Shown: piece by piece, positions 23,360 to 36,497 of the stretch
Layout: each line of letters starts with the position of its first letter
Numbering within the stretch: the stretch's first letter is position 1
Assembly: GCA_035771165.1 (NCBI GenBank)
Contig: JAWNZC010000025.1
Location: 1,534,001-1,598,000, forward strand
Source: Paragorgia papillata
Taxonomy: Eukaryota; Cnidaria; Anthozoa; Scleralcyonacea; Coralliidae
Direction: 5' to 3'
DNA length: 64,000 bases
Made by a program: the position numbers and the translations under genes
Notes under the pieces: model-generated
The model's database searches: none
Told to the model about the DNA's origin: nothing
What the model saw: only the letters and a program-made list of their open reading frames with translations

Positions 23360-23885
23360 CAGTGTTGAAACACAAATCGAAATATATAGTATAAGGTTGG
23401 ATATATACTGCCAGTGGCGGCGTGGCTCTGAAATAGGGGCCGGGAAATGACAGTTCTAGGGCCCACTTTCAGTGTTCATATGAAGAATTTAGAACTGCTC
23501 ATTCTCAAATTTGTTTTTGCTCCTCATGTTTAGGGGGGTCCGGGGGCATGCTCCCCCAGAAATTATTTGAAACTTGGGTGTCATTGTATAAAATACAATA
23601 AAACAAATGTTCTGCATAGGAAACGTTGAATTGGAAAAATAATATCGAAATACTAAAGGTTTTATAAAACGAATTGAACTGTTGTACGTCACGATACCAG
23701 TCAGAAATATTGTTGGGGCCTCACAAAGTACAGATCCGTTCCGAAACATGGAACGTAGAAGTCTAACGTTTCGAGCGAAGGCACTTGGTCAGAGGGAAAC
23801 GTTTCTAACGTTTCGAACGAAAGCCCTTTCGTCAGAGAGACTTCTACGTTCCATGTTTCGGTAGTATATATCCAACCTTACTATA
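23360..23885. mobile_element. diverged copy of the CGAAATATAGTAAGGTT foldback with an insert
   Basis: The left end AATCGAAATATATAGTATAA, GGTTGGATATATACTGCC is mirrored by GTAGTATATATCCAACCTTA, CTATATTTC near 23860-23890. About 300 bp of unrelated sequence (23410-23740, with GGGGGTCCGGGGGCATGCTC) interrupts it. Near 23760-23840 the minus strand reads CTGACGAAAGGGCTTTCGTT, CGAAACGTTAG, a hammerhead-like core with extra sequence. Confidence 0.65.
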
Positions 23886-23899
23886 TTTCATAATAAGTA

Positions 23900-25740
23900 T
23901 ACGCCGTCTGAACTAATTAATTTGGTACAACCTCCTGACTGACCCATTCTTCTAGACCCATTCCTGTCTGAGCCGCCAGAAACGGTCCCTTTATTGTTTT
24001 AATCTGTCTAACGCCAGACGGCGGTTTTATCGAAAGAACTCTAATATGCATGCATAAATTATTAAATCATATAGGCAATTATATAGAAAGGACCATTTGG
24101 TTCGCCGCATATAAATTGGCTGCCGTGCTAAATACTAGTTGAGTCGTCCCAAATTATTATTATAGGTTCGGCATATGACAAATTGAAAAACACCGTCTAT
24201 ATACTAAAACAAGCCCTAATCTTCTGACGACACTAATTAAGGGTCTATTATATAGTCGGGGAGACACTACAGTTAAGATCTTGTTGTCTTGTAAAATGTA
24301 AAATGTAAAGTTGATTTTGTGGAGAGAAGAGAACAAGTCGAAAACTTTCGAAAGCAATGCAGGTGAGGAGAAAACCAACAACTCTACTCGAACGAGTCCA
24401 AACCTCGGACAGGCGACCACCCACGGCCATCTAAGTCCTATTTAATAATCCCGTATAACCGGGCTCAACTTTCAAGTCCAATTAGAATCGAGAGACCAAC
24501 AACACATGCCACCTGTGCTTGGAAAAAATTCGAAGAATTAAACTATGTCTATTTACAAAATTGGAGTAAACGAGCCTTACCCACAATGTTGTATTTCAAA
24601 GCAGTAACAACAGACAAAACAATACTTCTTCCAACTCTAACCGGAAAAGGTGGACAAAAACTAAACAATTATACTGTGTCACGGGGAAACACTTCGCGTG
24701 TCCTGACTGAGCTAGCTAAGAAGAATGGATTATGGAAACCATTACGAATGAGGAAAACACGAAAACACTTGACCTGTCACAAGAGCTTTTAGTAAAAACG
24801 TTGTTTCTAATATATAATATAATTCAATGATGGTTATCTTCTGATAGGTTGTAAACAGAGTGGACTTGAGTTTGAGTGTCCAATGGAATGAGACAGCCGG
24901 CCTCGCGTGACCGACAAAATCAATATTCATAATTACTTAATGCCCTGCTGAAATTCATCGGAAACGGCTCATAATAGGTGGGAGGGACTAGCGACGTTGT
25001 CCCTGCCCAAGCCCATCCCCCATCCCGACCAACTTTGGCCTTAAATATACTTTCACAGGAATACAGATCTTGTGAATAACTCGTATATACGAAATCACGA
25101 AACAAAAAGTATATAATTTATTTGGATTTCGTGCTTCTTCCAAACTCCAAAATTTCGGATCAGTAATTCGTCGGTGGAACTTCATTTAAAATTCCACGTG
25201 TTTAAACTATGTACAATCTTTAGTGTATATAATCAATATCTTCACTATCTTACATCATCTTTGGCTTTAAGCGATGAAAGGTTTTCGTTACGAATTATTT
25301 ACAATAATTGTACATTGAAAATATGTTAATAATCCTATATACATTGTACACAATACATTTTTCAACTTGGAAAACAAAGATTCCCATGGATTTCTGGTGA
25401 GCAACGCATCAATTCTACAATCAATATTGGTCTAAAATCAATCTGAAGTTGCTTGAATAGCATTTGATATCATATATGCATGTATGCTCCGGAACTATCC
25501 GCTTAAGCGGACGATACCAGGGGCTGAGATCACCAAGAATCATGTTCAATCGTGTTTCCCTGCCGAAATATGATAGTACGATTATTATAATAAACTCTGT
25601 TTATATACACGAGGCATGTTAGAGTGGGAATTCAAGCGCAAAGAACACGTCTTAAGGTCTAAGAGGGTTAAGTCTTTCAGTGGTCCTGTAGCTTTGTCTT
25701 TGCCTTACAGACATGTTCTTTATATACTTAAACTTGTCAG
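23900..25740. other. no recognisable gene
   Basis: It contains a diverged piece of the GTCTGGCGTTAGAC-type repeat at 23930-24015. A 68-aa frame at 24586-24792 begins with a non-ATG codon and has no recognisable domain. Otherwise nothing I can name. Confidence 0.45.
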
Positions 25741-25761
25741 TAGTTGCTTGACACTTTCTCT

Positions 25762-26238
25762 TTAAATCGAAACCGTCCTTCTCCTCGACGACCTTCGGGC
25801 ATTTCGATGGTGGAACGATTTCCAATACTCGTTGCGAAAACTCCTTCCCGCGTCCTGTTCGAGAAACCCCCGATTAAAAGCCCTGTCGTAATGAACGTGC
25901 GACAGCGACAAGAAATACGGAGTATCGAAGACAACATCCTCTTTGTTCTTATCCTCGACCTCTTTGATATCCTCCAAGCTCGGAGAAAACGATTTGTCCT
26001 TAAAAATTTTCGTAATCGGTTTACTCTTGTTGCCGTGTTTGACTTTGGGCAGTCTTTGTTTGTCCATTGTTGCAACCCCGATTTCCTCCACGCTCGCTTT
26101 GTGGTTGTAGATCTCTTCGTAATCGCAAATGTTCTCCAAGGACTCGCAATCCGACATCGACAGAGGTGACTCCTCGTCGGTAGCACCAAGATGGGTTGGG
26201 ATTGGTCGAAGCTCGAACATCATTACCACGGCTTGCAT
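25762..26238 (-). CDS. SMSD-family small protein, copy 2 (unknown function)
   Basis: A single-exon frame of 158 aa if started at the ATG at 26238 (MQAVVMMFELRPIP). ATGs at 26223 and 26220 are alternative starts, and the frame stays open further upstream. Block A: LSMSDCESLENICDYEEIYN. Block B: ITKIFKDKSFSPSLEDIKE, then acidic/Lys VEDKNKEDV. Block C: LSLSHVHYDRAFNRGFLE, then R-rich FRNEYWKSFHHR and RRSSRRR to the end. This is the copy that best represents the family because all three blocks are intact. A TATATA at about 26252-26257 is too close to the first ATG to serve it with normal spacing, so the real start may be 26220 or there may be a 5' exon. No signal peptide is clear. Confidence 0.7.
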   Translation of the reverse strand: MQAVVMMFELRPIPTHLGATDEESPLSMSDCESLENICDYEEIYNHKASVEEIGVATMDKQRLPKVKHGNKSKPITKIFKDKSFSPSLEDIKEVEDKNKEDVVFDTPYFLSLSHVHYDRAFNRGFLEQDAGRSFRNEYWKSFHHRNARRSSRRRTVSI

Positions 26239-26299
26239 GAAGACACGGTGATATATACACCAACCAGAAAATTCGTCCGTCACTCTGTCGAGCAAAACA

Positions 26300-28500
26300 A
26301 AAAATAAGTACCCTTTGCCGGTGTCGCTTTAAGGTATAAGCTAAGACTAAGAAAACCCAACGCCAACTGGTACGATGTCGTTGTTTTTGCGACAACAACA
26401 AGAAAACTAACCGGGAAACTTTCCCGCTGAAATATTTTAATATACCCTCGAGGTATCGCAAAGAGACCAATACACCGGGGCCAGTATCGGATGTAAATAC
26501 TCAACCACAACTTCTCACAGGCCCACGCAAGACCATAACTCTAAACATTATTTCATTGACCGCGATGGTAGGAATTGTAGCCATGGTAAACAACTTGCAA
26601 GACGCGCTCTTAGTTTTTTTTTCGATGTATAACGCCCTTGAAGGAAACAGCCACGAGAAACACCTGCTGACTGTGTTTACCAAGCTTCAATTTCGGGCGA
26701 AGATGACGGCAATAAGTCGGCAGCGTATACGATAAATGCGATTATCTATTATACGAATATACGTACAATTGGTTTTCAATTGGTTTTCTAATGGCGGGTG
26801 AAATCACGAGGCTACACTGGACTACATCGAGGAGAATTTCCCGTAAAAGTTGACCAACGCAAGTAGAAAATTTGCTATCTTGTCGGATAAGCCTCCATTA
26901 GCTGATAAGCTGAATGCACGCATTATTATTTTCCATTAAGCTAAAACGCTGATAAGGGATAGTAAATTAAGTGTTAGCATAGCGTTGGCGATGCAACTAA
27001 ATTCAATTACCTTTTCGCTTCAACTTGTGCAGCACGTCTGAATCAATGTAAGTTCATTTCCCGTGCATTGCCTTTTGGCACACGGCCATACATGGCAAAA
27101 TCTTACTATCTTGTTATTGTGGCCACATGTATCCCACCGGGTCACGAGGCCTCTCATTGACGTCAAGCCATTCATTGCTTGGAGATGACCCGCAATGAAT
27201 ACCGCCCGAAAGCCTGGAATATAACGTGCGGGCGCAGCATGTAACTCGGGCGATAAACTGTACACGTGCACGTATAAGGACAAATGAAGACAAAGCGAGG
27301 CTATTTTAACAGGTTTTAAAGACAGATAAATTCCAGGACTTAGATAATTCTATCTAAACAACAAGTACATCTGAGGTCATAGAAGACAATTTCACTCTAC
27401 GTTGTTAATGGAGTGTGCTTTGTGGGTGATCCACACAGCGGATGCCGAGATGCGCACGCACACTATTTATCCATCGTTTATACAACCAATTGCAAGGTCA
27501 CGTAGCACGGCTATTATTGAACGACTACACTCGAGAGCCAAACAATATAACGATATGTTATATTGTGCATGCCGGTTGTAAGTAATAGAAGACCAGTTTT
27601 GTGTGTAGTAATGTATGGACTTTTTTTATATGACAGGGCCGGCGGCATAACCACTGCGAGATTTTCCGGTGGGCCCCACGATTTGTGGCTGGTGCCGTGG
27701 GGCAACATGCAAGAGAAATTATTAATTTTAATCTTTTTAGTACATATATATGTTTGTGAACGTTTCTCGTTTGAGAAAGACATTTAGTGGTGATGTACTG
27801 ATAGTAATAACTATATAATAATATATAAGTTCAAACCATTTACTCAGTTCAAAAAAAAAGTCTTTATTGAATTTAAATTTTATATTATAATTGTGATCGC
27901 ACGCGGAATCCAAGGCATGCTGTATTCCTGAGACATATAATTCCGGTGAGCAACTTAAATTAATGTTGTGATATTCGAACACTTTCACATGTAAAGTGAC
28001 TTTATTTTACAATGAAAAATAGAAAATTAGTACAAATTAAACCAAATTGCGCTGAAAACACTTTTAGTTTAGATGTATTTGGGTTTTTCGCGTTCTTTTT
28101 CAAACGAATGCAACTTTACCAAACTCGGCTTCCAAGACATCACGTCTTTCGCCTTATTTAAACGTAAAATGTTTGATTTAATGTTTTTAGTGCCGGTCCA
28201 ATAAAACTATACAGTTTCGTCTTAGGACACATGAAAAAAATTCCTTCATTCTCACTACATTTTGAAAATATCGAGTGTGGGAGTTCAGGTATTTTATTTC
28301 TTATATTAAAATATACCGGAAAAAGCCTGAGAAAAGCGGGTGTTTAATATTTATATTTCTTTTAATACACTCATGGTTTTAAACTGGCTAACGAAAGCCA
28401 ATATCCATACACAGCAACCAAGAGTTTTATTTACAAACTGCTCAGCATAATCAAACAAGTTTAAACATGTTTGTTGGCACCAGTGTCAAACACACATTCT
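26300..28500. other. no recognisable gene
   Basis: Upstream flank of copy 2 and AT-rich intergenic DNA. A CAGGGCCGGCGGCATAACC fragment at 27636-27700 looks like a mobile-element end. No coding region can be supported. Confidence 0.45.
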
Positions 28501-28509
28501 ATTTAATAA

Positions 28510-29064
28510 GGGGGCGATTATATGGACCGGGCTGGACCGGTTAACCAGGATAGCTCGGTTAACCGGGCTAGCCCGCTTTATATATAAAACGCATGTTGTT
28601 TTAACATTTCGATTACATGGCAAGCGGGCTAGCCCGGTTGTAACCGGGATGAAAATGTCCATGTAATCGTTTTCATCCCGCGGCAAACTGGGTTCGATAC
28701 GCGTTCGTTTGCTTGACTGTGTGAATAAATAGTGCTGAAAGGAACTGAAATAGAACATCAACGTTGTTCGTGTGTTTCGTGATCAAAGCGAAAATTTAAT
28801 AAATTAATTAGTCTTCGTGAAGACGCTTTCCTGGGTTAGCTAAGACTTTAACAATCTTTTTATTAACGATGGGCTTACAAAATAAATAATAGACTAATTA
28901 GTGTAAAACTGAAGTAAAACTAACGTAACTTTGCCCTTATTTACTTGATAATTGCGAATTTCGGCCTGAAATCATCCCGGCTTACCGGGCTAGCCCGCTC
29001 CATGTAATCGTTTCGTAAACTCATCCCGGTTAACCGAGCTAGCTCGGTCCATGTAATCGCCCCC
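28510..29064. mobile_element. 555-bp MITE, GGGGGCGATTA ends, TAA target duplication
   Basis: The left end GGGGGCGATTATATGGACCG and right end CGGTCCATGTAATCGCCCCC are inverted repeats. TAA flanks both sides (28507-28509 and 29065-29067). Internally, TTAACCGGGCTAGCCCG, CATGTAATCG and CATCCCGG motifs occur repeatedly in both orientations. Non-coding; likely mobilised by a PIF/Harbinger-type transposase (inference from the 3-bp duplication). Confidence 0.85.
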
Positions 29065-29390
29065 TAAATATGTTGTTTCGGAGTCACAACTAGCAAAATA
29101 GTGATTTCAACTTCAAATTACTAAACGATGCATCCATTGTACTTATGAATCCAAGTGGAGTTCTACAGCAAGCTAATAGTGTCTATAGAATGTTATGGCA
29201 ATATGGGTGAACAAGAAAAGGGGAAAAATATGGATAAATGTATTGTTTTCATAAACAATAACAAACAAATAAGTTTTTTTCACGTCTCTGCATGCAAAGA
29301 AAACTTGGCCAAAATAAACCGCGAGTGATTGGATTGTTTTTATTGTAAAATGTAACACGTGGTCAATTCAAACAGGTTTTAGCATGTTCA

Positions 29391-29900
29391 GTGGTTTTAG
29401 TGCGAACGACGGAACACGGAGTTGAAGTGCTTTTCACACATGCATATATATACTGTAATACTAGAAGTTACTATCGCAAGGAAGTGCTGCCTGGTACAAA
29501 ATTGGATAAGGGTGTAAAAGAAATAAGAAATAATTTTAAAAAGCCTTGTGTTTTTAAGGTTGTTAGTAGTTATTTGTTAGCAGTGCGGAGGTATCATCGG
29601 TTTCAAATTATGAAGCTTAACCATCTAATAAAACCATCCCACAAGCGGGATGTTAAACTTGAACACATAAAGGTAAAAATCCTATAGGGGTGTTGTGGTC
29701 GGGGTATGAGAGGTGGCTCATTTAGGTTTAGGGTTTCCGGGGGTCGTGATTACCGGGGGGTGGTTGGGGGTGAGGTTTCATTTAAAAAGGTTGTCCAATC
29801 AGATGGTGGTTTTAATAGTTGGTTAAGCTTCATAATTTGAAGGAAATGATAGCTCCAGTGCGGCGTTACCAGAACCCTGATTATGGCGGACGCGTGAGGA
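29391..29900. repeat. unclassified dispersed repeat
   Basis: ACTAGAAGTTACTATCGCAA then GGAAGTGCTGCCTG at 29460 recurs at 22140. Inside, TTTCAAATTATGAAGCTTAA and TTAAGCTTCATAATTTGAA (near 29600 and 29822) are inverted. The 98-aa frame here is probably not a gene. Confidence 0.45.
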
Positions 29901-30009
29901 GGTGCCAAGGTGGATTGATGTCAAACTCGAGGTCAAACTGTGCGGAGACTGTATATATAACTCATTAATAATTCATGAAGAAAATTCAAAAGAAATTAAG
30001 GTTTAATCA

Positions 30010-30200
30010 ATGTCTGTTTACCCCGATACAGAACTGATATCAGTGTCTGTTTACCCCGGTACAGAACTGATATCAGTGTCTGTTTACCCCAACAGAACTG
30101 ATATCAGTGTAAATGTGATACAGAACTGTTTAGTAAAACATCAGTTCTGTAGCACATTTACAGACACTGATATCAGTTCTGTATCACATTTACAGACACT
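30010..30200. repeat. direct plus inverted GTCTGTTTACCCC...CAGAACTGATATCA array
   Basis: Three direct copies of about 33 bp (TGTCTGTTTACCCC, ACAGAACTGATATCAG) are followed by two inverted partners (ACTGATATCAGTTCTGT, CACATTTACAGACACT). The RNA would fold into a long hairpin. Confidence 0.8.
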
Positions 30201-31592
30201 TCGCATTCAACTATCTTGAGTAAGGTACGCTGGTAGCGTCCTCATACAAGATGAAGATGCAAACAGTTGTTGAAGTTGCTGATGATCAGAACGGCTATTT
30301 ATGGCACGTCACTTAGAATACAAAATGTTTGGGACTAATACTAAATCAAAGCGCATGCTCACATCACTAATTTAATAATCGTAGCCTATATATTAAACCT
30401 TACCTCGAAGGTTTATCAGCTCTTAACATGATGTATTTTTCGCTGACTTAATAGATCGTTTTAGAAGTCATTTACAGAATACAAGAAGCCTATTCAAACC
30501 ACACGGTCCGGAAAATATCATGTGTGGGAAAGTGGAATTTATAGATAGATAGATACATTGCATATGTTGTTATAATCAATATTATTGACATTTCGAGCGA
30601 AGCACTTAAAGTTATTTAGTTATCAAAACTTGGCAGTTGTTCATCGCCTTTTCACTAATTTGCTCTATATCTAAATACATGCACTCTCGTATATTTCTAC
30701 AAGATACGTTATCAAAATGCATATTATGCAAATACAAGTGAAATTTCGAGTGAACGTCAAATTATATTATATATACTTGTGTATAAAATAGGTTGTTTTT
30801 GACTGATTAAACCACGGACACTTTTTACGACAAACAAAAACAGCTTTTAATCTAAAACAATATTGCACTATTAGTGCTGGGATCACATCAAGTTTGTCCT
30901 ATCACAAAGACTAAGTAAAACAATCAAGAAACAGTACGTAAGCAGCTGCCATTTCCTGATCACACAATACAAAACAATACCTTGACGTCATACAGATAAG
31001 CTTTGTTTTGACTTTTGTATATCTATTTTTTTCTATCGATGCACAATTGTTTTGAATTTTGATGGGAAATAACTCGAGACCGAATGGTTATACCCCCTAA
31101 TCGAAATATAGTAAGGTTAGATATACCCTATGCAAGGTGAGAATGCATGTTGAAAAATATCCCTGGCAATGGTAGTAAGAGATTCTTTGCATCAAAGGAC
31201 CATTTCCTGGCTTTTATTGGTATTCTATTGTGCATGCATGCATGCATGCATTACTTCAGTATATAGACACCACCACCAGTGCATCCGGCGCGTCAAAACA
31301 AACTCTTGGCCAAATTTCACTCACAAGGACTTGTCTTCCGCCTCCGCTTGAGCCCATGCACATGCAGAGGGTTTTTGAAGTCCCGAAAAGAACAAGTGCC
31401 AAGAAAGAACCGAGATAAAATATATAGTACAAAGAAAATTAAAAACAAACTTGAAGGGAACCAGAGCGTTTTTATGTTGTGTGTGTGAAAACATCGAACA
31501 AAACAAAAGAAACGAGAAAGAGATTACGAGACCTCAGTGATGGCGTGGCTCTCAAAAAGTGCTTCGAATAAAGAATCACACTACAAACAACA

Positions 31593-31685
31593 TTAACTCA
31601 TTCCTGTCCGAGGGCTTCTCCATAAAATCGTCTGGCGTTAGCCAGAATAAAATACTAAAGACCAATTCGGACAGGAAAGAGTTAG
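31593..31685. mobile_element. TTAA-flanked mini-element (92 bp)
   Basis: The ends TTAACTCATTCCTGTCCGA and TCGGACAGGAAAGAGTTA are inverted repeats around a core AAAATCGTCTGGCGTTAGCC that contains the palindrome TCTGGC-GTTA-GCCAGA. A truncated second copy follows at 31696-31750. Related elements: 38881-38951, 44566-44636, 45295-45388, 59416-59557. Confidence 0.75.
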
Positions 31686-32242
31686 AGAGATAGTTTATAA
31701 CTCATTCCTGTCCGAGGGCTTCTCCAGAGGTGAATAAAATCGTCTGGCAAACAAGGATGGCGAGCCAGCCGACAATTTAAAGAAAAATTATATAAAACAT
31801 CCGGCAAATACTTTCGAAAACCTCAGGCAAATACTTTCCCGTACAGACCTCGCACTCGGTTAATAAGTCCTTAATATCGACTCGTTACATCTCCAAAATT
31901 GTACTAGATAGGAATATTGCTTACATATAGGACGGTGCTTCCCTACGTCATAGCCTGTGTGACGGCTTTTTAGCGCCGCCTTTTTCCGCGCACGAACGTC
32001 TGTGTTGACGCAGGCTGCTGGCAGCAATGCGGTGCTCTGCTGTTAGGCCCTGCATGTTTACATGGAGGTAGGGTAACCCTCCTCTATTGTATTTCCCTGT
32101 TTATTTTAAGGTTTGTTTTATATGAGACGGGTTACCCTAGGTGGCAGGAAGGTTATGTTTCAATGAGAGAAAAAAACGCGTACCGAACAAAATATCTTAA
32201 TGATTTTAGCAATATGGCTGCCCTTCCTGTTCTTATACACCA

Positions 32243-32481
32243 GGGGCCGGTTGTACGAAGCCTGGATAGCGCTATTCACTCGATAGCGATTTTTTCAACC
32301 TTCGTAAAAATGGCCGAAGAGCTGTGAAACTACGGATCTGGAGCCCACAATAGATCTTAAAAACTTCAGTTTATAAATACCAAATCCTAATCTGTCATAA
32401 CAATCAACTGCCAATTTTACGAAAGTTGAAAAAATCGCTATCCAGTGGATAGCGCTATCCGGCCTTCGTACAACCGGCCCC
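32243..32481. mobile_element. 239-bp MITE, GGGGCCGGTTGTACGAAG ends
   Basis: The left end GGGGCCGGTTGTACGAAGCC, TGGATAGCGCTAT is mirrored by ATAGCGCTATCCGGCCTTCG, TACAACCGGCCCC. Inner arms ATCGATTTTTTCAACCTTCG-like and CGAAAGTTGAAAAAATCGCT also pair. A clear target duplication is not visible. Confidence 0.85.
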
Positions 32482-32994
32482 AGGCCTTGCGAAATATTTT
32501 GAAGATATCGAGCAAATGACGCCAACAATAACATGTAAACCGAAAATTTAGTAAAGGTCACGCAGAACGAAGGTGACTGTTTTGTACACTAACTGATATA
32601 TAATTTGCTCTGCTGTCTGCAAACGGAAACAGTTTTAAACCGTTTAATTTAATACATTTGCACCGAAAGCATATTGAAACTAATCATAGGCCTATCCGAT
32701 AGAGCTAAAGTAAAAAAAAAACAACTTTGGACGCAGAGACCGCAATTTACGGTAGACATTTTATCTGCCTAGGCATCCCGGATTTACGTCAAAGGATGGG
32801 TCGCATCAAATTTAAGAGCTCCGACCCCTAAAGCCATTGATAACAATTCTCAAAATAGCTTGCAGTTCTGATAAACACCATTATTTTGTAGTTAGCTTGC
32901 CATTTTATTTATCAACATATCTTGCTAGTTATCTGCTATATCACGCATTCACGCTCATCAGAAAATTCTATATAGTAATACCGTAAACGCCCTA

Positions 32995-33090
32995 TGAAGT
33001 CTCTGGGGGCTTGAAACCCAGAGAGAGGGGCTTAATAGAGAGGGGCTTAACAGAGAGGGGCTTAACAGAGAGGGGGCACATCAGAAAGGA
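32995..33090. repeat. short GAGAGGGGCTTAA tandem repeat
   Basis: Three to four direct copies of about 18 bp (GAGAGGGGCTTAACA) within 33020-33080. Confidence 0.75.
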
Positions 33091-33669
33091 AGGCTTATTT
33101 GGGTCGACGGCTTAATATAGTCTTCACGGAATTCTACACACGAAGAAGCCGCGTGAGAACTGTGTGGACCAGTGTGAATATACTTCTGAATATCCAAAAC
33201 TACTACAGTAACCGAGTAGCAAAAACTCTATTAAAAAACAATGTATAATTGGCCTGGACCATGAATCTAGCTGTTGCAACTAACAATAGACACATGCGCA
33301 CGTTGTGTGCCTATTTTTGCAACAAGAGAGATATACTATCAACCATGGAATTACCACAACGCAACACTGATATTTCGCGCAGGAGTCGTGGACCAGAATC
33401 GTATAGTACATGAATAATAAAAAGTGTTAGCCTTTTTCTCAGTTCCAGAGGTGCCTGCCCCTTGGTACCTGCTAAGAATGTTTATATACATTAAACTGAT
33501 AAACTCATTCCTGCCTGAGCAGACCCTTTGTTTGCATAAATAGTTAGTTAGTTATCGCCACTGTTGTTGTTGCATTTTTATCAGCCTGCTATTGCAACCG
33601 AATATGTTCTGAGAATTGTTGTTTGTTTTGATGTGAGCAAATCACCAGACCATATGGCGTTCTATATAG

Positions 33670-34240
33670 GGGTGAATGTGTGGTGACACAGCGTGTGTTT
33701 TTCACCTCTGCGACGCGGGTGCGACTGATAATTGCTACTCCATGCAGTTATCAGATCCATCAGATTAAACAATTCACCTTAGCCGCATGTGAGAAGAGTG
33801 CTGCCAATTTGAGCCTACCAAAACCGATGAGGGATGGCCTTTACTGGACCACTAGGAAGAACAGTTGTGATACGACTATAGGGGTTATCCAAGACAAATA
33901 AAGTTAGCTTAGTTTACTCCAGTTTACTCCTGTAGTAACACTGGACTAATGAGGGATGGCCTTCACTGGACCACTAGGGAGAACAGTTGAGATGACTATA
34001 GGGGTTATCCAAGACAAATAAAGTTAGCTTAGTTTCCTCCAGTAGTAACACTGGACCAATGAGACATGGCCTATACTAGACCTCTAGGGCCGAACATGCA
34101 GTTTAGACAGGATTGATAGTATACTCCGTTTTCCTTCTGTAGTAACACTGGAGCGATGAGGGATGGCCGTTACTGGACCACCAGGGAGAACAGTTGAAAT
34201 ATGACTAATACAGTTATCCAGGAAAAATAAACTTAGTTTA
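33670..34240 (+). mobile_element. cluster of decayed tRNA-SINE fragments
   Basis: A degenerate head (GTGGTGACACAGCGTGTG, then TTTTTCACCTCTGCGACGCG) begins at 33670. It is followed by at least three tandem-like copies of the 3' body (AACACTGGACTAATGAGGGA-type, near 33945, 34045 and 34145), each ending in TTAGTTTAGTTT-like tails. It is derived from the SINE seen at 17538. Confidence 0.8.
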
Positions 34241-34526
34241 GTTTAGTCGTAGAAAGAAAAAAATATATTAAATTTGACAAAACCGCCTTTGACAGCCAAA
34301 TAATTAATCAGTCGAGATCACTATCAAAATTGAGATATTTATAAAGATTATGACCGCTATCAAAATTTTGATCACAATCTGACTTATAAGTTTAACTATA
34401 TACTGTTAGTTGTTTTTCCTGTTGAATAAAAGAGTCTGTCGCTGAACTAAATTAAATCGCCTTGTCTTAACAACAATAAGATTATCTGACAGAATTGTCG
34501 GACTTTCGTCAAAAAATAACATTTAA

Positions 34527-34890
34527 AGGGACCTCAAGCAAGCACAACGCGAACGTCACGAACCATGTATACAATAGTATTTTTCAACCAAAACAAAGCT
34601 TTGAATAATTTGCAGTTCCAAGAGTAATCCCAACAACATACAATGTCAACTGAAGCGTTTTCACGTTTTCAAGACAACGTTGTGGCGAGGAACAGCAAAA
34701 GCTGTTAGTTTATTTAGGCGTTAATCACTATATACGTTATGTTGTCGAAGCTACGACTGCTTTCTAAAAAGATCTTACAAAATATACATAAAGCACACAA
34801 TATACGAATAATATACGATGTCCCGATCCTTGGTTTCTTTTAAATGCAGTAACTTAATTGCCGCCGTCGTCCTAGCTTGCTTAAGTCCCT
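34527..34890. mobile_element. ~364-bp MITE, copy 1
   Basis: The ends AGGGACCTCAAGCAAGC and GCTTGCTTAAGTCCCT are inverted. A second copy in opposite orientation is at 57706-58066, sharing AATAGTATTTTTCAACCAAA, ACAAAGC and GGTTTCTTTTAAATG-type blocks. Non-coding. Confidence 0.85.
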
Positions 34891-34999
34891 ATATATAATA
34901 TATTATGAGGACACAAGTGGCCTTTATAAGCAAAGTCAAGGGGTTCATCACCTGTGCCGTGAGAAAAAAAAATCAAATGTAGAACGGTTTATTGGTTGA

Positions 35000-36490
35000 C
35001 GTTATATATATATGATATAAATCGCTTTAAGATAAATAAACATGAATCAGTAATGAATTTCTATTCTTGTCCCTCGCACAGTACTTAGAAAGGTACTTAC
35101 TGAGAGAGGGGACATTATACTCTTGGACTGAAAAGGTCGAATGACTAATGTTTTTGCGAAATGAAATTCCAGATGTGATCAATCAGTAATACAAGTCGTG
35201 ATCAACAAATTATACATGTGTTTACTATTGGCTAGATTTCAACGCGAGCGAAATCTTGATATCTAAGTGAGATTAAGTTTTAATCAAAGAAGATGAAAAA
35301 CAAACGGGCCATGCTGTTGACGAGACCAATAATAAGGCGAAAATGTAAATCAGGGAAACCATTTGACAACACAAACATGCATGCTATTCAACTATTAAAG
35401 CCTTTGGCAAAAGCATTTCTAAAAGAATAGACGATGTCCCTTCGTGGGGTGTTAAACTATAACTATACAAGTATTTCTCCATATGTATATACTTCGAAAC
35501 GATGACTGAAGTTTTTTTTAATTAATCGTAACAAACTTTTTTTTTCAATACTTAATTTATAATTCACGGCTCTATTTATTGCAAATTTACATTTCTGACA
35601 GCAGTGTACCCAAGGTAAACAAACAAGAGTTGTAGGGGAATGGCGCGTATAGCTCTGGCCACTTCATGTAGTTACAATGTTTTTAAGCCGAGTGTGCTAA
35701 CGAATCGCGGCAATCGCCTTGTTGTCAGGCTCTGGTTACATATAGTCCTTATAATTAGTATAGTTCACTTTAACAATCTCCGATCTACACAATATTAATA
35801 AATATGCTCCGTGACTTGGCGTACATCACCTGAATTTCAAGATTCTGTAATTCACGCGATATTAAAGTCCAAGCCGACATCCTAGACGTTTCTCATCTGC
35901 GTCTTGGCCTAAATCTGTTCTGTACAAAGTTCTCAAACGACAATCTAGTTAACAGCTTTTGACTTTTGTCTCTTAGCACAAACAGTGACATTCGACTCTT
36001 TAATTATTCATTGATTGCGGTATGCCAAAACAGCAGGAACGGCCTCATAAAAACAACACTTTATCCAATGCGATCTGTTGTGTTCTCAGTGTATTTTTCC
36101 ACAAGGGAACAAACGGATAAAATAAACAAAATATGGAGACTGTTTCCTGCGTTTTATCAAAATAAAAAATGTAACCAAAAGTCTATATACCATAGGCGTT
36201 TGAAGCACTTGGGCTTACACCTGTCAGGATTTCTAACTTGTTTACTTGTACGCGAACTTGAGGTTGAAAAAACACATGTCAACCATCTAGTCACAACGAC
36301 ATTTGATGTCTGTTTGAAGTCGACAGTTTTCCAGTTTTCGTCGGTCTGCAAAATCCAATAGAACGTGTATAGTTTGATCCCAAAAATCCCAATCGGAGAC
36401 CACGTTTAAAATACGGATACAGTCTACAGATAACTCCACACATTGGAACTATACTGTAATGAATTTCGTACAACTTTAATAGGTTTCCCT
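35000..36490. other. no recognisable gene
   Basis: A 131-codon frame at 35966-36361 opens at a TTG, has no domain and shows no family resemblance. I do not accept it as a gene. The rest is AT-rich. Confidence 0.45.
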
Positions 36491-36497
36491 TTTCAGT

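Noticed and set aside
25737..26470. Frames of 141-150 codons overlapping copy 2 in other frames
   Set aside because: Shadows of the copy 2 coding region. Only the frame with the SMSD, ITKIF and SPSLED blocks matches paralogues.
29391..29687. 98-codon plus-strand frame
   Set aside because: Part of it recurs at 22140 as non-coding repeat, and it has no domain.
35966..36361. 131-codon plus-strand frame
   Set aside because: It begins with TTG, has no recognisable domain, and lies in AT-rich sequence.
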